DNA of 31,345 bases, taken from positions 2,229,277 to 2,260,621 of the forward strand of contig LSYV01000011.1 of assembly GCA_001584585.1 (NCBI GenBank), written 5' to 3'. A program made the translations under genes and the position numbers. This document shows, in pieces, positions 11,801 through 26,934 of this stretch. Each line of letters opens with the position of its first letter. The first letter of the stretch is position 1. The notes below the pieces were generated by a model. It ran no database searches. It had not been told where the DNA came from and was given only the letters and a program-made list of their open reading frames with translations. The stretch is from Gonium pectorale. Lineage: Eukaryota > Chlorophyta > Chlorophyceae > Chlamydomonadales > Volvocaceae.

Positions 11801-13806
11801 ACGCACCCACTTGTTGCCGAGCGCGGGGTCTAGCATGAGCGCCTGCGCGATGTTGGTGAGGGGCGCCAGCGCCAGCACCGTGACCCGCCCCGGGTGCGCG
11901 TTGACGGTGCGGACGATGAACTCGGCGGCGGAGCAGTCGGCGGGGGAGCCCTGCGGGCGAAGGCGACGCGGCGGGGCGGGCCGGGAGGCGGGGGGCGGGG
12001 AGGCGAGCGTGAGAGAGGGAGGCCATACCGGTATGTGCTCTCCATTACCCACATCCCCAAAGCCCGACGCCCCAAGCCGGGCCCGCCAGCCTGCCGCGTG
12101 ATCGCGAAGCTGCTCGCGGTCCTCATGGCATGGCCCACCTCCCTCCCTGTCCCGACCGGCGCCCGTGCAGCATGACCCGGTGCCCGGGAGCCCCGAGAGC
12201 CCGGGAGCCCCGGGGGCCTTCCCGCCAATCTTTTGTTTGAGTAGGCCCCTCCGCCCCGCCCCGCCCCGCCTCGCCCTGCCCCTCCTCCCCGCCTCTCGGG
12301 CCCCCGCTCCCGCCCCCGCTCCCACGCACCCGCGGCGGCGGCAGGCCCACGTCCCCGAAGCCGTCCGCCCCGTGCACAAAGTCGGCGATGCGCTCCATGT
12401 CGGTGCCCGCCTTGAGCGAGCGCGCCGCGCCCTGCGCCACCGGGACGTCCTGGCGGCAGCGGAGATGCGTGCACGCGCGGGAGGGGCATGAGGGGCCACG
12501 AGGGGGCTGGAAGCAGCGGGTGCGGCGAGGGGCGGGTGAGGGGGGTAGATGCGATGGTGGAGTATTGTTAGGGATGGTGTTCTCGGCGGTGGGGCGGTGG
12601 GGACGGTGGGGGACGTTCGGGGGGCTTAGGAAGGCGGTTGCAGGTGGGCAACGGACGGAACACACCCACTCTTGGGCGCGAGAAGCGGCCGCCACTGGAA
12701 GTTTCGTAACCGCTGGCGCCTGACCCCTAGCGCAGCCCCCGCCCTCGCGCCACCGCACCACCGTGCTCCCCTCCCCAACCAGGCTGCACCGCCCCAGCTT
12801 CCCCAAGCCCCCCCAACTTCCCGGCCCCTCCCCCGCATGCCGCCCACTGCTGGCGGAGCCGCCGCTGCAGCTGCCGCTGCCGCGCCGCGCCGCCCCTCGC
12901 GCCGACCCGCCCCTTGATGCACCACCGCAATCCGCAATCCGCACTCCGCCCGACGCCATGCCGCCACGCCGCATCAGCACACCACCAGCCTGCCATCTAA
13001 CTGCCTCCACCGCACACATTCGCCCGTAAGGCCCCTCGTTTAGGGGACCAGCGTTTGCCCCTAACTCCCACAACGTATGCACAGTACACAACCATCGCTG
13101 CCTCTCGGCCTCACCACATGGTGCCGCCACCACGACTGTGCGACATCCCACAAACCCAGCACGCCGTCGGCACTCGGGTCACGCCGCTCGGAGGTTCATT
13201 CACAGGAACACACACCGCCTCGCCACCACGTACGCGTCGTTTCATTTCAACCCACCTCGCCCGGCATGCCCGGCACCTCGCCCCTCCAGCCCCCACCGGT
13301 TACTCCCCACCCCACCTGATGGGCCCACCCCGCCATCTCCACCAGCCGCAGCGCGTTCTGCGTTGCGAGCGCCGTGGGCACGTTGCCGTACACTGTCGTT
13401 ATCCCGATAAGCCGTACTTCGGGGCTGTTGGCGGCCATGAGGATGGCCATCGCATCGTCTGCCACGCGGGGCCGGGGGGGAGAGGGGGCGTGCAGGGCGT
13501 GGAAGGGCAGGGCAGGACGGTTGAGGGGTTTCGAGGGCACGGTGTGGGAGGTGCGGCGGCGCAAGGTTCGCTCGGTGGCTGCTGTGTAGACTGGGTGGGG
13601 TTGCGGGGTCGCTGGACCGGTGCTCTCTGGGCAGGTCGGCGCGGCAAACGGACCGCCAAGAGTGGGAACTGGCGCGGGCACGTCTACGCGCCAGCATCCG
13701 CCGCCGTCCTGACAACGCCAAGCACACGCGGCCGGGGCGACCCACCGACCCCCGGGTCGGTGTCGATGATGAGGAGCCGGGGCTCCGGTGAGTCTGCCTC
13801 AGCCAT
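8803..13806 (-). CDS. Inosine/uridine-preferring nucleoside hydrolase
   Basis: Nine exons on the minus strand: 13806-13746, 13458-13316, 12449-12330, 11950-11807, 11512-11473, 11009-10870, 10170-10099, 9556-9415 and 8921-8803, giving 326 aa, the usual family length; every junction keeps frame. The enzyme hydrolyses the N-glycosidic bond of ribonucleosides to base and ribose in purine/pyrimidine salvage. Signatures in order: DTDPGVDDAMA (residues 15-25, the Ca2+/ribose-binding N-terminus, rebuilt across an intron), GITTVYGNV, VHGADGFGD, ALAPLTNIAQAL, VLGGAFFTNGNVNPSAEAN (rebuilt across an intron), LGLDVTTHC and DGIMLHDPTAM, with the likely catalytic His at 251. The RVACEGVTKGHTVMD tail resembles plant-type URH enzymes. 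No targeting peptide is evident, so cytosol is inferred. The ATG at 13806 is the first in frame. The 40-nt exon 11512-11473 and the acceptor AAG before 11009 are unusual but required by frame and homology. Substrate preference is not predictable. Confidence 0.94.
9061..9160. repeat. 30-bp minisatellite, three copies plus a fragment
   Basis: Units at 9061-9090, 9091-9120 and 9121-9150, with a 10-bp partial unit after them, share AGTGCGTTGCCAGCGGTAAC and differ only in the first few bases (GCGAGGGG, GCGAAGGG, GCGGGGGG). They lie in the last intron of the nucleoside hydrolase gene. The 30-bp unit is a multiple of three, so several frames stay open across it without being coding. Confidence 0.95.
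10221..10285 (+). repeat. Dispersed repeat, copy 1
   Basis: The 30-nt core at 10232-10261 starts ACGCATACGACG and ends GCGCGAAAGTG. It is identical to cores at 28745-28774 (plus strand) and 19526-19555 (minus strand). Similarity to copy 2 extends on both sides: TGAAATGGAACG before it and a TAGGACCCAGC end after it. This copy lies in the intron between exons 11009-10870 and 10170-10099 of the nucleoside hydrolase gene, opposite to that gene's strand. A truncated copy of the left part (TGAAATGGAACGGCGCAT) lies at 11112-11129 in the preceding intron. Confidence 0.85.
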
Positions 13807-15307
13807 GGCCGCGCCCGTGGGGTCACGTACACGTGGGGTGTGTATGAAGTTGGTAGGCAATGGCAGGCCCAAGTCTGGATGCGCCTAACGGGGCCGCGTG
13901 CCTGCGCATGATGAGGGGATTAGGGGGTTAAGCGCGTATGCGTCTGGGACCTGACCGGTGGTTGGAACGGATGCCTGGGTGCGCGGGGAGTGAGTAGTAG
14001 GGGCGCATTGTGGTTGGGGTTCCGGGAGGTCGTTGGCAGTATCAAAGGTCGGCCCCTATGGACCGAGGTCACATGCTGTATGTCTTGCCGCTAGGTCCCG
14101 TAGCACAGGACGTCCGGCAAGGGCCAGAGCGTCTGTCCTGAGGCGCACGTCTGACGCCGAGCCAAACCGCACCTGCCCACATGCCTGGCACACAATACGA
14201 GCCCTTGCCAGCGTCATGCCACTCGCCTCGTGCGAGACTGGGCTTGCCGTTGCGGCCTCCTAACCAGATTCCGTTGTACGTGCCGTAGAGCAGAAGACCT
14301 TTTTTAACCCTCAATAAACCTCAAAGGCCGGCCGCAACACAGCCTTCAATGTTCTGTTCATAGATAGCGCTAGGGTCTCTAAAAGGCGAGATGCTCTGGT
14401 TCACACCAGTTGGCACCTCTCTCGAACGGCTTACCGTTGCCGCATTCGATTAGCCTGGCACTTGTCTTTGACGCTCCAAGCGGCAGTCACCTGATCACAC
14501 AGCGTAGGGTTTGCAGAACCCCCGTAGTGCCGCTCTCAACCTGCGCGTTCTCGATGGACGCTGTCTGCTGAGGCGTCGTGAATTCGTAAAAGCTGCCCAA
14601 CGGTCTCTATGGCGCATGGTGAACGATGCGGGACGTCATACATCGCGGCTGAGGCCCACCTCGAGGCCGACGGGCCTCAGCCCTTTCCGGCCGAAACCTA
14701 TACCGCCTACCCTCTGACGGCTCTGTGCGTGGCGATTACTGGACTACGTGCGCTTGCCGCGGACCAGAATGTTGCAAACCATACGCTGGCGCCTCTCGTG
14801 CGGCAGCTCCCCTACGATAAGGTAAGCGAGTACCGAGGCTATTGTTCTGTGCGGGTGTTGCTGTCTTTGGCGCCACACCAAGAGTCAAGAACTGGCGCCC
14901 CCGGGTCGAGCACAGCCCGCAGCCTTATTGTCTCTCAGCTTTGGGTTCTGCATGGGGAAAATGTATTAACATTCCAGGCTCTGCTCCGTCCCCGAAGACT
15001 ACCCGCAAAACCACGAACTTTCGGTCTCACTGGTGTCCTTGCTGTTCGCACTCAATTGCGTGCGCTGTGAATTCCGGTCTGCGTGCGGTTGCGCGCGGTC
15101 GTCCGCGGCTCTTTGGTGAAAGCACCGCCCTCGGCGCCCGGACAGCTGTGCTAGAGGCTCTTGATCGACACGGTCCTCAGCAGGGCCGACCGGCCGAGCG
15201 GCGCTAGGTTGTAGCCGGGCACGTGGGCCGTTTTCGCCAACGGCCATGCCGGCGTTCTTTCTTTTCGCCCTGGGGAGGGTGGCCTTTGAGCAGATTTACA
15301 GCTGCAA
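13807..15307. other. Divergent intergenic region between nucleoside hydrolase and first CDK
   Basis: The nucleoside hydrolase reads leftward from 13806 and the first CDK-type kinase rightward from 15308, so this 1.5 kb must hold both promoters and 5' UTRs. It is less GC-rich than the genes, with an A/T-rich patch near 14295-14325. No TATA box or named regulatory motif can be asserted. One stretch, 14609-14821, could be an exon and is listed separately. Confidence 0.55.
14609..14821 (+). other. Possible exon of unknown gene, or alternative 5' exon of first CDK
   Basis: An ATG at 14609 opens 71 codons that end in phase 0 exactly at a good donor (GATAAG then GTAAGC). The peptide has a fairly ordinary composition (for example LTALCVAITGLRALAADQN), unlike the repetitive junk frames nearby. 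Phase 0 would allow splicing to the kinase exon at 15454, but no homology links the two, and the second CDK has nothing similar upstream. I do not recognise a domain. Confidence 0.22.
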
Positions 15308-17799
<2,492 letters not shown>

Positions 17800-19315
17800 G
17801 CGGCGCCGGGGAGCGCAGCCGGGGCGGCATCGCGCATGGCCGCCGGATGCTGTGAGCAGGCCGCGGGCTGCGTGCCGTCATCCCGGACGCGATGCAGGGC
17901 GTTCCGGAGGAAGCCCGGGAGTTGCCTCGTCGGTTGTGCTGCAACTGTGGGCCACCCGTGTGGACTTTCTGTCTGTGCGGGCGGCCTACCCGTGTGCCGC
18001 GTGCGCGCGGCCGGCTTGAGGTGGTGTGTATACGTGTGCGTCCTTTCGTAATGGGCTCATGCCAGGGCAGCGGATCAAGCTGCTGCGAGCATAAGTTTTG
18101 CGCCGCGCCAGGAGCGGCCGCGCCCCCACCCATGGGGTCACATTTGCTGCGGAAGAAAGCCTCTCGGACGCTGCGCGCGACGTTCTGTTTTCGCGTTTCC
18201 GCGGTGGCGAAGCTCATTGTAGCGACAAGGTAGGAGTAGTCTGTTGTGCTTGTTGTAGAGTCGCGACTGCGCAGTAGGTAGCCAGTAGAGAGCCGTAAGT
18301 TGAAGATTGCAGATCAGCAGGTAGGGTCAGGCGAAATGGTGGGTGAAGGCGTAACTGCAATCCGAGCAGTCAATCGACTAACATTGCATGTTACGGGGCG
18401 GGGGAGCTAGGTATGGAAGGGGGTAGATTATTAGGGACCAGCACTGACCAAGATCTGGGAAGCCTTCAGCAAGGGCAGGAGTTCACACGCTGCCTTTCGG
18501 CCCGCCTCTTTTGGGTTGGTGCCTGAGCGTGGTCTTTATGCTGTTGGGTCGATTGTTGTTGTCAATGCACCTTCGGCTTCAGACGGGAGGGCTGTCGTGT
18601 GTGTCGGTCGCGGGCTGCGTGCGCGGTCGCACTACTGCCAGTGCAGTTTGCTGCTGCTCGCCTTCTTTTGGTCCTGCTACTTCCCTTTCGTTGGGTGCTG
18701 CGGCTGTCTTCAACGGCTGGTCCCGCGAGCTTTGCCCGGTTCGGGTGAAAGGGTTGGTGTACTGCATTTGTTGATGACTGATACGTTGCGTTGGTGGCGC
18801 AATCCTAAGCTCGGGCGAGGTGCGATCTAAAACAGGGAATGGCGGGGTTGGCATGGAGCGCATAGAGCTGGACTGGTAACGCTGATTACAAACTCGGAAG
18901 GCGACGAATCGCTGAGCAGTGCATTGCGGGAATTAGGGCCGTGCGTTGGCTGGGCGCGTGCGTGGGCTCTTTGGTGGCACTAGGTGGCAGGTCGCTACGG
19001 CCACTACTGTGACGTGCTATGAGCAAGTGCCCTCCGCACAGCGAGCCGCGTTTTGCTATGAAACGGAAATGACGAGTTGTTTGGTGAGTCGGAGTGTGCC
19101 CCCGAGCGCCTCGTGTACATTGGTACTATCGCGCCCGCGTGAGTATGGTGTTGTTGCACCCTATTTCTTACTGAGCATTGTTTTCGAGTGGTTGTGGTGG
19201 TTTTCAGGCTTTATTAGGCAGGTTGCATTAGGTGCCATGTTCGCGTTGGCTTGGTGTACGTGGTTAATGTCACTGTTCCTGCTCCCATGAAGTCGTGAGA
19301 TAGCGATGATGGACA

Positions 19316-19320
19316 TGTAA
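19316..19320 (+). terminator. Candidate poly(A) signal of first CDK gene
   Basis: This is the first TGTAA on the plus strand after the stop codon at 17797-17799. It implies a 3' UTR of about 1.5 kb, long but not unusual for algal regulatory genes. Cleavage would fall 10-20 nt downstream. Confidence 0.4.
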
Positions 19321-19519
19321 ACAATGCAGATCTAAGTGTCCCACCTTCTGCGTGTTCACGCTAAAGCTTTGGTAATAGAGGCCCTCTTTGGTTTCAGCAC
19401 GCAGGTTGCATCTGATAACACGCCGCTCCCCGACTTTTCGCCTTTGACGACTCTTGCGCCTCTGGCTTCTCTAGTGATGCCTTTCAACCATGTGACCCCT
19501 CGTCGGCAGTGCACACATC

Positions 19520-19570
19520 TTGCATCACTTTCGCGCTTACGCTCGTCGTATGCGTGCCTTTTCAACACAC
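19520..19570 (-). repeat. Dispersed repeat, copy 3 (inverted)
   Basis: Read on the minus strand, the 30-nt core at 19555-19526 is identical to copies 1 and 2, preceded by GTTGAAAAGGC, close to the TGAAATGGAACG of copy 1. It lies in non-coding DNA between the two CDK genes. Confidence 0.85.
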
Positions 19571-19654
19571 ACAGGAGGGATGACATTAGCTGAGAACACC
19601 CAGTTGGCCGGTGTTGAGGGAGTCCTGCTTGAGCGTAACGTTGGGCCCAAGCCA

Positions 19655-20040
19655 AGGGTGCGTTATAGCCGGTTCCTGGTTCCCGGCCGTAAGGGGTGGG
19701 GATCCCGGCTCCTGGATTCCGACCGGCCGCAGTCTGGATTCCGCCCAGCCGGACTGGGGGCCCGCCTGGCCGGAGCCTGAACCCCACCGAACGTCACATG
19801 TCTTGCTCTGTACCCGCCCGCCCTATTGGAAACGTCGGGCGTGTATGACCGTAGAGGCGGGCTCCCTCTTTCTCTGCAGATTCCTCTTTTTTTCCGCCCT
19901 GACGGAGCTTGGACCCCGCCTGGCCGCAGCCCGAACTCCGCCTGCCCAGTGCCCACAGCCTGGTTCCCACCTGCGTGGAGCCGCACCCAGGATTCCGCCC
20001 AGCCTGGATTCCACCCTGACGGAGCCTGTGCCCAACAGCC
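19655..20040. repeat. Degenerate minisatellite with CTGGATTCCGCCC-like units
   Basis: Variants of CTGGATTCCGCCCAG recur irregularly: CTGGTTCCCGGCC, CTGGATTCCGACC, CTGGATTCCGCCC, CAGGATTCCGCCC, CTGGATTCCACCC. They are separated by Gly/Pro/Ala-coding filler. The region is interrupted around 19800-19890 by unrelated sequence. It stays open in several frames, but no frame resembles a known protein. Confidence 0.65.
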
Positions 20041-21054
20041 CCGCCGTTGCGCAACCAGAGTCCGTTGTCCTTGTAACACACACACGCCCACTGTCCTTCA
20101 GATGCAGTGCAAGCGGCATAAACATTCCGTCGAACGTGCTCTGCGCAACCGGCGGACTCGATCAATGCGCGCGCGCCGTGTGCTCGGCACTGGCGGCCGC
20201 CACACAGCAGCCGAACAAACGTGGTTGAGCGTGGCAGCGTCTGCACTCCTCCTCTCGGAGCGAGGAGTGGAAACTGGAAAGTTGATGTGCCGCAGTACGG
20301 AGTACGGCAACGTACATTGGCTCTGTTGTGCCCTTCCAACGGAGCCTTAGCTTTGCAAAGGCAACAAGGCAATTCGTCGTTTTGTCGATACTAGTTTCGG
20401 TTACCCTGCGTCTCGGGATCGATGATCTGCAACCTTTATTGGGATTACTGCTGAGGGATATAGGCCGCTGCGCATACAATGGCCCTCGGGAACGGGGACG
20501 GATCGGAGAGGAGGCCTTTCGTGGCAGGGCCTCTCTCCCAAGTAATCGAGATGGCCAGAGCGTTTCAGGCATTAACAACAAGTGATGCTGCCGCAAACGG
20601 CGTACTGGGGAGCTCTGTGAATGCGCTCGCGCAAGTCGACAAGGTGGGGGTTGCACATGCGATTCAGCGTCCCGGCAAAATGATAGTATAGTTTGACATC
20701 TCGCTAGAAGGTCGCAGCCTGGGCGGTGTTAGGCGTGTCGCTGTGTGGCACGAAAGGCCATATCATGCCAGTGCCGGGGCACGCGCAGGCTCGAGCCACG
20801 CCGACAAGCAGTACAATAGGACAGGTCATTACCGGTTAGGTTATGCAAAGTATACTCCCGCCCGCCCCCACCAACTGCCTTGGCCTGGGCACTGCCGCCA
20901 TGCCCTGAGCCGTTTTTTTCACGAAGCCCTGATATGCGATCCAGTTGATCGTGTGCATGTACGTGCAGAATCGCGATCATCGTGCTGGTTACGCCTGTCC
21001 CATGCGCGCGGCGAAACCCGTGTGCACATTGTGCATAGTCGGCACAGGCCAGCT

Positions 21055-24114
<3,060 letters not shown>

Positions 24115-26934
24115 GCGGCGCCGGGGAGCGCAGCCGGGGCGGCACCCTTGGCCGCACACGCACATTACACGGGACACAGTCCTCCCAGGCAGGGGAGCAG
24201 TAGGGAGGAGCGCGATTCCAGGTCACTTGGCCCGAAGGTTTTGGCCGGTGCCCTGCAGGTTGTTGTTGTGCGGGGCCCCTGTGTACAATCGTGTATGCCC
24301 GCACGGGCTGCGGGAATGGAGCGCAGCAATCAATCACTCGGGAGCGACGGGAGGCCATTTTATTGTTCTTGTGGATAACGCAGCTGGTGCGAGCGCGTAG
24401 CTAGGTTGGCAGCAGGTTGGGGCTTTGCGGCATGTGCGGCTGCGCGAAATTGCAGATGTAAGACGTCGGCCGCACACTGTGCAGGCGAAGGTTTCGGCGG
24501 GTACGGCAGCGTGGTGTGACAGGCAAGACTGGACGGCCAGGTTGCTTCCGTACCGAGTACGTGTTTGTTGTTTGTGTTGCTGGTGTCGTGAATTGCGAGC
24601 AAATGGCCACGCGCGCGCTTGGTAAGTAGCCCCTCTGCGACGGACGCTGGGCCCAGGAAAGCAGCGAAGGTTCGTTCCCGTTGCGGTTAACGCATTGTTG
24701 GGGCTGCCGGGACGAGCTGCTGCCGTGCCCGTGAGCATGGGGCGTGCGATGCTTTTTGATGCGATTGACAGTTGGCCGCAGTGAATTGACTCGAGCCGCC
24801 ATGGGTACATGGTTGCGCTCGTTGTGCATGGTTGGGGAGCCGGGGACTGACGGGCGCTGCGGGGCGCGACCGGCCCCTGTGTGAGCTTTGTGAGCCTATT
24901 GTGTGCTCCACGTATTGCTTGTGCACTCGCGCAGCTTTTGCCTATGTCAGGGGCGGACGTTGCGACTGTGCTGGCAGGTTGTTGCTGTTGTTGTTTCGCG
25001 TGCGTGAATTGCTGCAGGGCGCGCAGCGGGCATGGGCACCCCGTTCCAATGCGCAGCTATTTTGGCGCAGGGGGGCAAGCTCCAAGCTCCAAGCGGGCAG
25101 TTTCGATTCAGGATATAACATTGTGTAGTTTTTGAGGGGGTGTAGGCGTCCAAGAAGCAAGGCCCTAAGCTGCTGATGCAGGATTGGTTGCGAGGGGTGG
25201 GTGTTGTTTCCTGCGCCCTGTTTTGCGTTGCTACCCAGGGACTTGAAGCTCGGCCTCGCTCTCCCGCAACGCCTTTTCGGGGGCTCCAATGCGGCGGCCG
25301 CAGAGGCCGACTTACAGGCTGTTGATGGCTCCGGTGTCAGCGTGCGCTGCCAGCGTGCAGCTGGCTTTTTGTACCGCTGGCGATCACGGGGAATCAGAAC
25401 AAGGGCCGCGCCACATGTGCCGTTGCCAGGCGTTCGGTGTTGATTTGCGACCCATTCCTTGATGCATTGGCGGGCGGCTTCCTGGGGTTTTGTGTGTTTG
25501 GTTGCGTGGAGACACGCATTCCCCAGCATGCTTTCCGCCCGTTGTCAAGAGACATTGAGTTCCCGGGGAGGGGTAGTGAAGTCAGAATGCGTGAGTATTA
25601 GTTGTTTTGGCCGTCACCGCCAAACAACTGTATCGACCGTACGGTTGCATGTCACTCTTGTCATACAAGGGCCTTGCACGGATGGCACCGAGCGGCGCCA
25701 CTTGATCTGCCTCCGTCGGCTCATGTTGTACGATAAGTTGAGTAGCCGGTGCTGATGCAGAAGAGGTCTATTGTGTTTCAGGGTGCTTGGTGCTCTGTTC
25801 CTAATCCCGCCCCATTGTATGATCCGTGAGAGTTGGGGCACTGTCGGCTCTGGATACTATTTCAATTCTCTGGCCTCCGGGCCGCTGGCTGGTGAGTCTA
25901 AGCCTGGTAGCGCATGGTCTGGTACTACATCGCATAGTTACACGGTGGGCCTAAGTCTTAATGAGCTGTCACGCCAGGATATGTAAGTTGTCAATGACGG
26001 GCCGCTGCAGACCAATCCCATGGGGGTTCAGGGGGTAAGGAATGATGTAGTAACGTCAGGAGCAAATCGGGTCGGGAGCCAGTCGGAGCATATGGCCTGT
26101 AACCCGTCTCTGGGGAGCCTGTAATGTGTATATGTTCAATGTAGAGTGGTAGTGCTGCATGGGGCGGCGCTGCGCGGCCTAGCCAACAGGCTCATATGTC
26201 AGTTGTAGGTCTCTCTTACACGCCCTTACAAGCAATGATGTGCCTTGGGCTCATTGCGCAGGAATTTGATCGGTTGTCGAGAGATGTGTATAGTGAGATC
26301 GGGTATATAGTGGTCGAGCACAGACACGCAAACCGGGAAATGAGCAACAGCATGTACCTGCTGTATGCAGGGAGACATTCTGGAACCGCAGGCTTGCAGC
26401 ACTTGATGGCGCCCTATGGCGCGAAATGTCCTGTTCCAGCCAAGAGGGCCCAAGAGAACGCTTATCCGAACGCGGGTGGTCGGAGCCTTAGCAGGCAGGG
26501 CGAGTCAACGGCCGAGGACAACACAGGACCGGCGGTGACCAGCCATGAAGACGGGTGCATGTTCGACAGTGAGCTCAGTGGCTAAAGTGGGTCGAATGTA
26601 GCAAATCGCGTGATGATCACACTCAATGCGTTTTGTGACTGCCTACTCGCGAGACCGACGCCCCGCCATCCAAGTCCCGGTCCGTGGGTCGCGCCAAGCA
26701 TGTGCAAAGTTTTGCTGCTTGCGTGTCAGTGGGTGTCAATGGTGTACATGACAGTGAGTTGCGGCTCAAAGCGCAAAGATGAGGATACAGCAGGGCAATG
26801 TACAACAAGCCTTAGAGATTACCACAACCAATTGCCATTTTGTACAAGGGCATACGCGAATGATCACAATTAAATGCACATCATGAAACTGGCGGAACGA
26901 TGGTCTATGGAGAAGTGACACAAGCAAAGGGGTT
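24115..26934. other. 3' UTR of second CDK and long intergenic stretch
   Basis: The first 30 nt match the first kinase's 3' flank. The plus strand is then T/G-rich and non-coding in character. TGTAA signals occur at 24457-24461, 25982-25986, 26098-26102 and 26120-26124, so the transcript end is ambiguous. The open frames at 24942-25529 (minus) and 26196-26585 (plus) have no domain and no coding-like codon bias. The right end should hold the promoter of the coiled-coil gene. Confidence 0.5.
24457..24461 (+). terminator. Candidate poly(A) signal of second CDK gene
   Basis: This is the first TGTAA after the stop codon at 24112-24114, implying a 3' UTR of about 360 nt. Later TGTAA sites near 25982 and 26100-26124 are alternatives. 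Confidence 0.5.

Larger units (their letters stand above)
17800..21054. other. 3' UTR of first CDK and intergenic DNA before second CDK
   Basis: The first 30 nt after the stop are identical to those after the second kinase's stop. From about 18000 the plus strand is T/G-rich with no coding-like frame, as in algal 3' UTRs; the first clear TGTAA is at 19316-19320. Between about 19655 and 20040 lies a degenerate minisatellite, and at 19526-19555 a dispersed repeat core. Open frames on the minus strand around 20100-20660 overlap in several frames and lack splice logic. The segment 20700-21054 precedes the second kinase and should hold its promoter; nothing specific is seen. Confidence 0.5.

Noticed and set aside
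11069..12499. Minus-strand open frame of 476 codons
   Set aside because: It reads through introns of the nucleoside hydrolase gene. Only the parts at 11950-11807 and 11512-11473 are real exons.
20098..20656. Overlapping minus-strand frames that might be a gene or transposon remnant
   Set aside because: Several frames are open at once, none shows a recognised transposase or other domain, and no exon boundaries fit. A worn repeat is possible but cannot be supported.
24942..25529. Minus-strand open frame of 195 codons
   Set aside because: It is complementary to T/G-rich 3' flanking DNA of the second CDK, with no domain or splice sites.
26196..26585. Plus-strand open frame of 129 codons
   Set aside because: Codon use is unlike the neighbouring exons and no domain is recognised. 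It sits in the long non-coding stretch before the coiled-coil gene.
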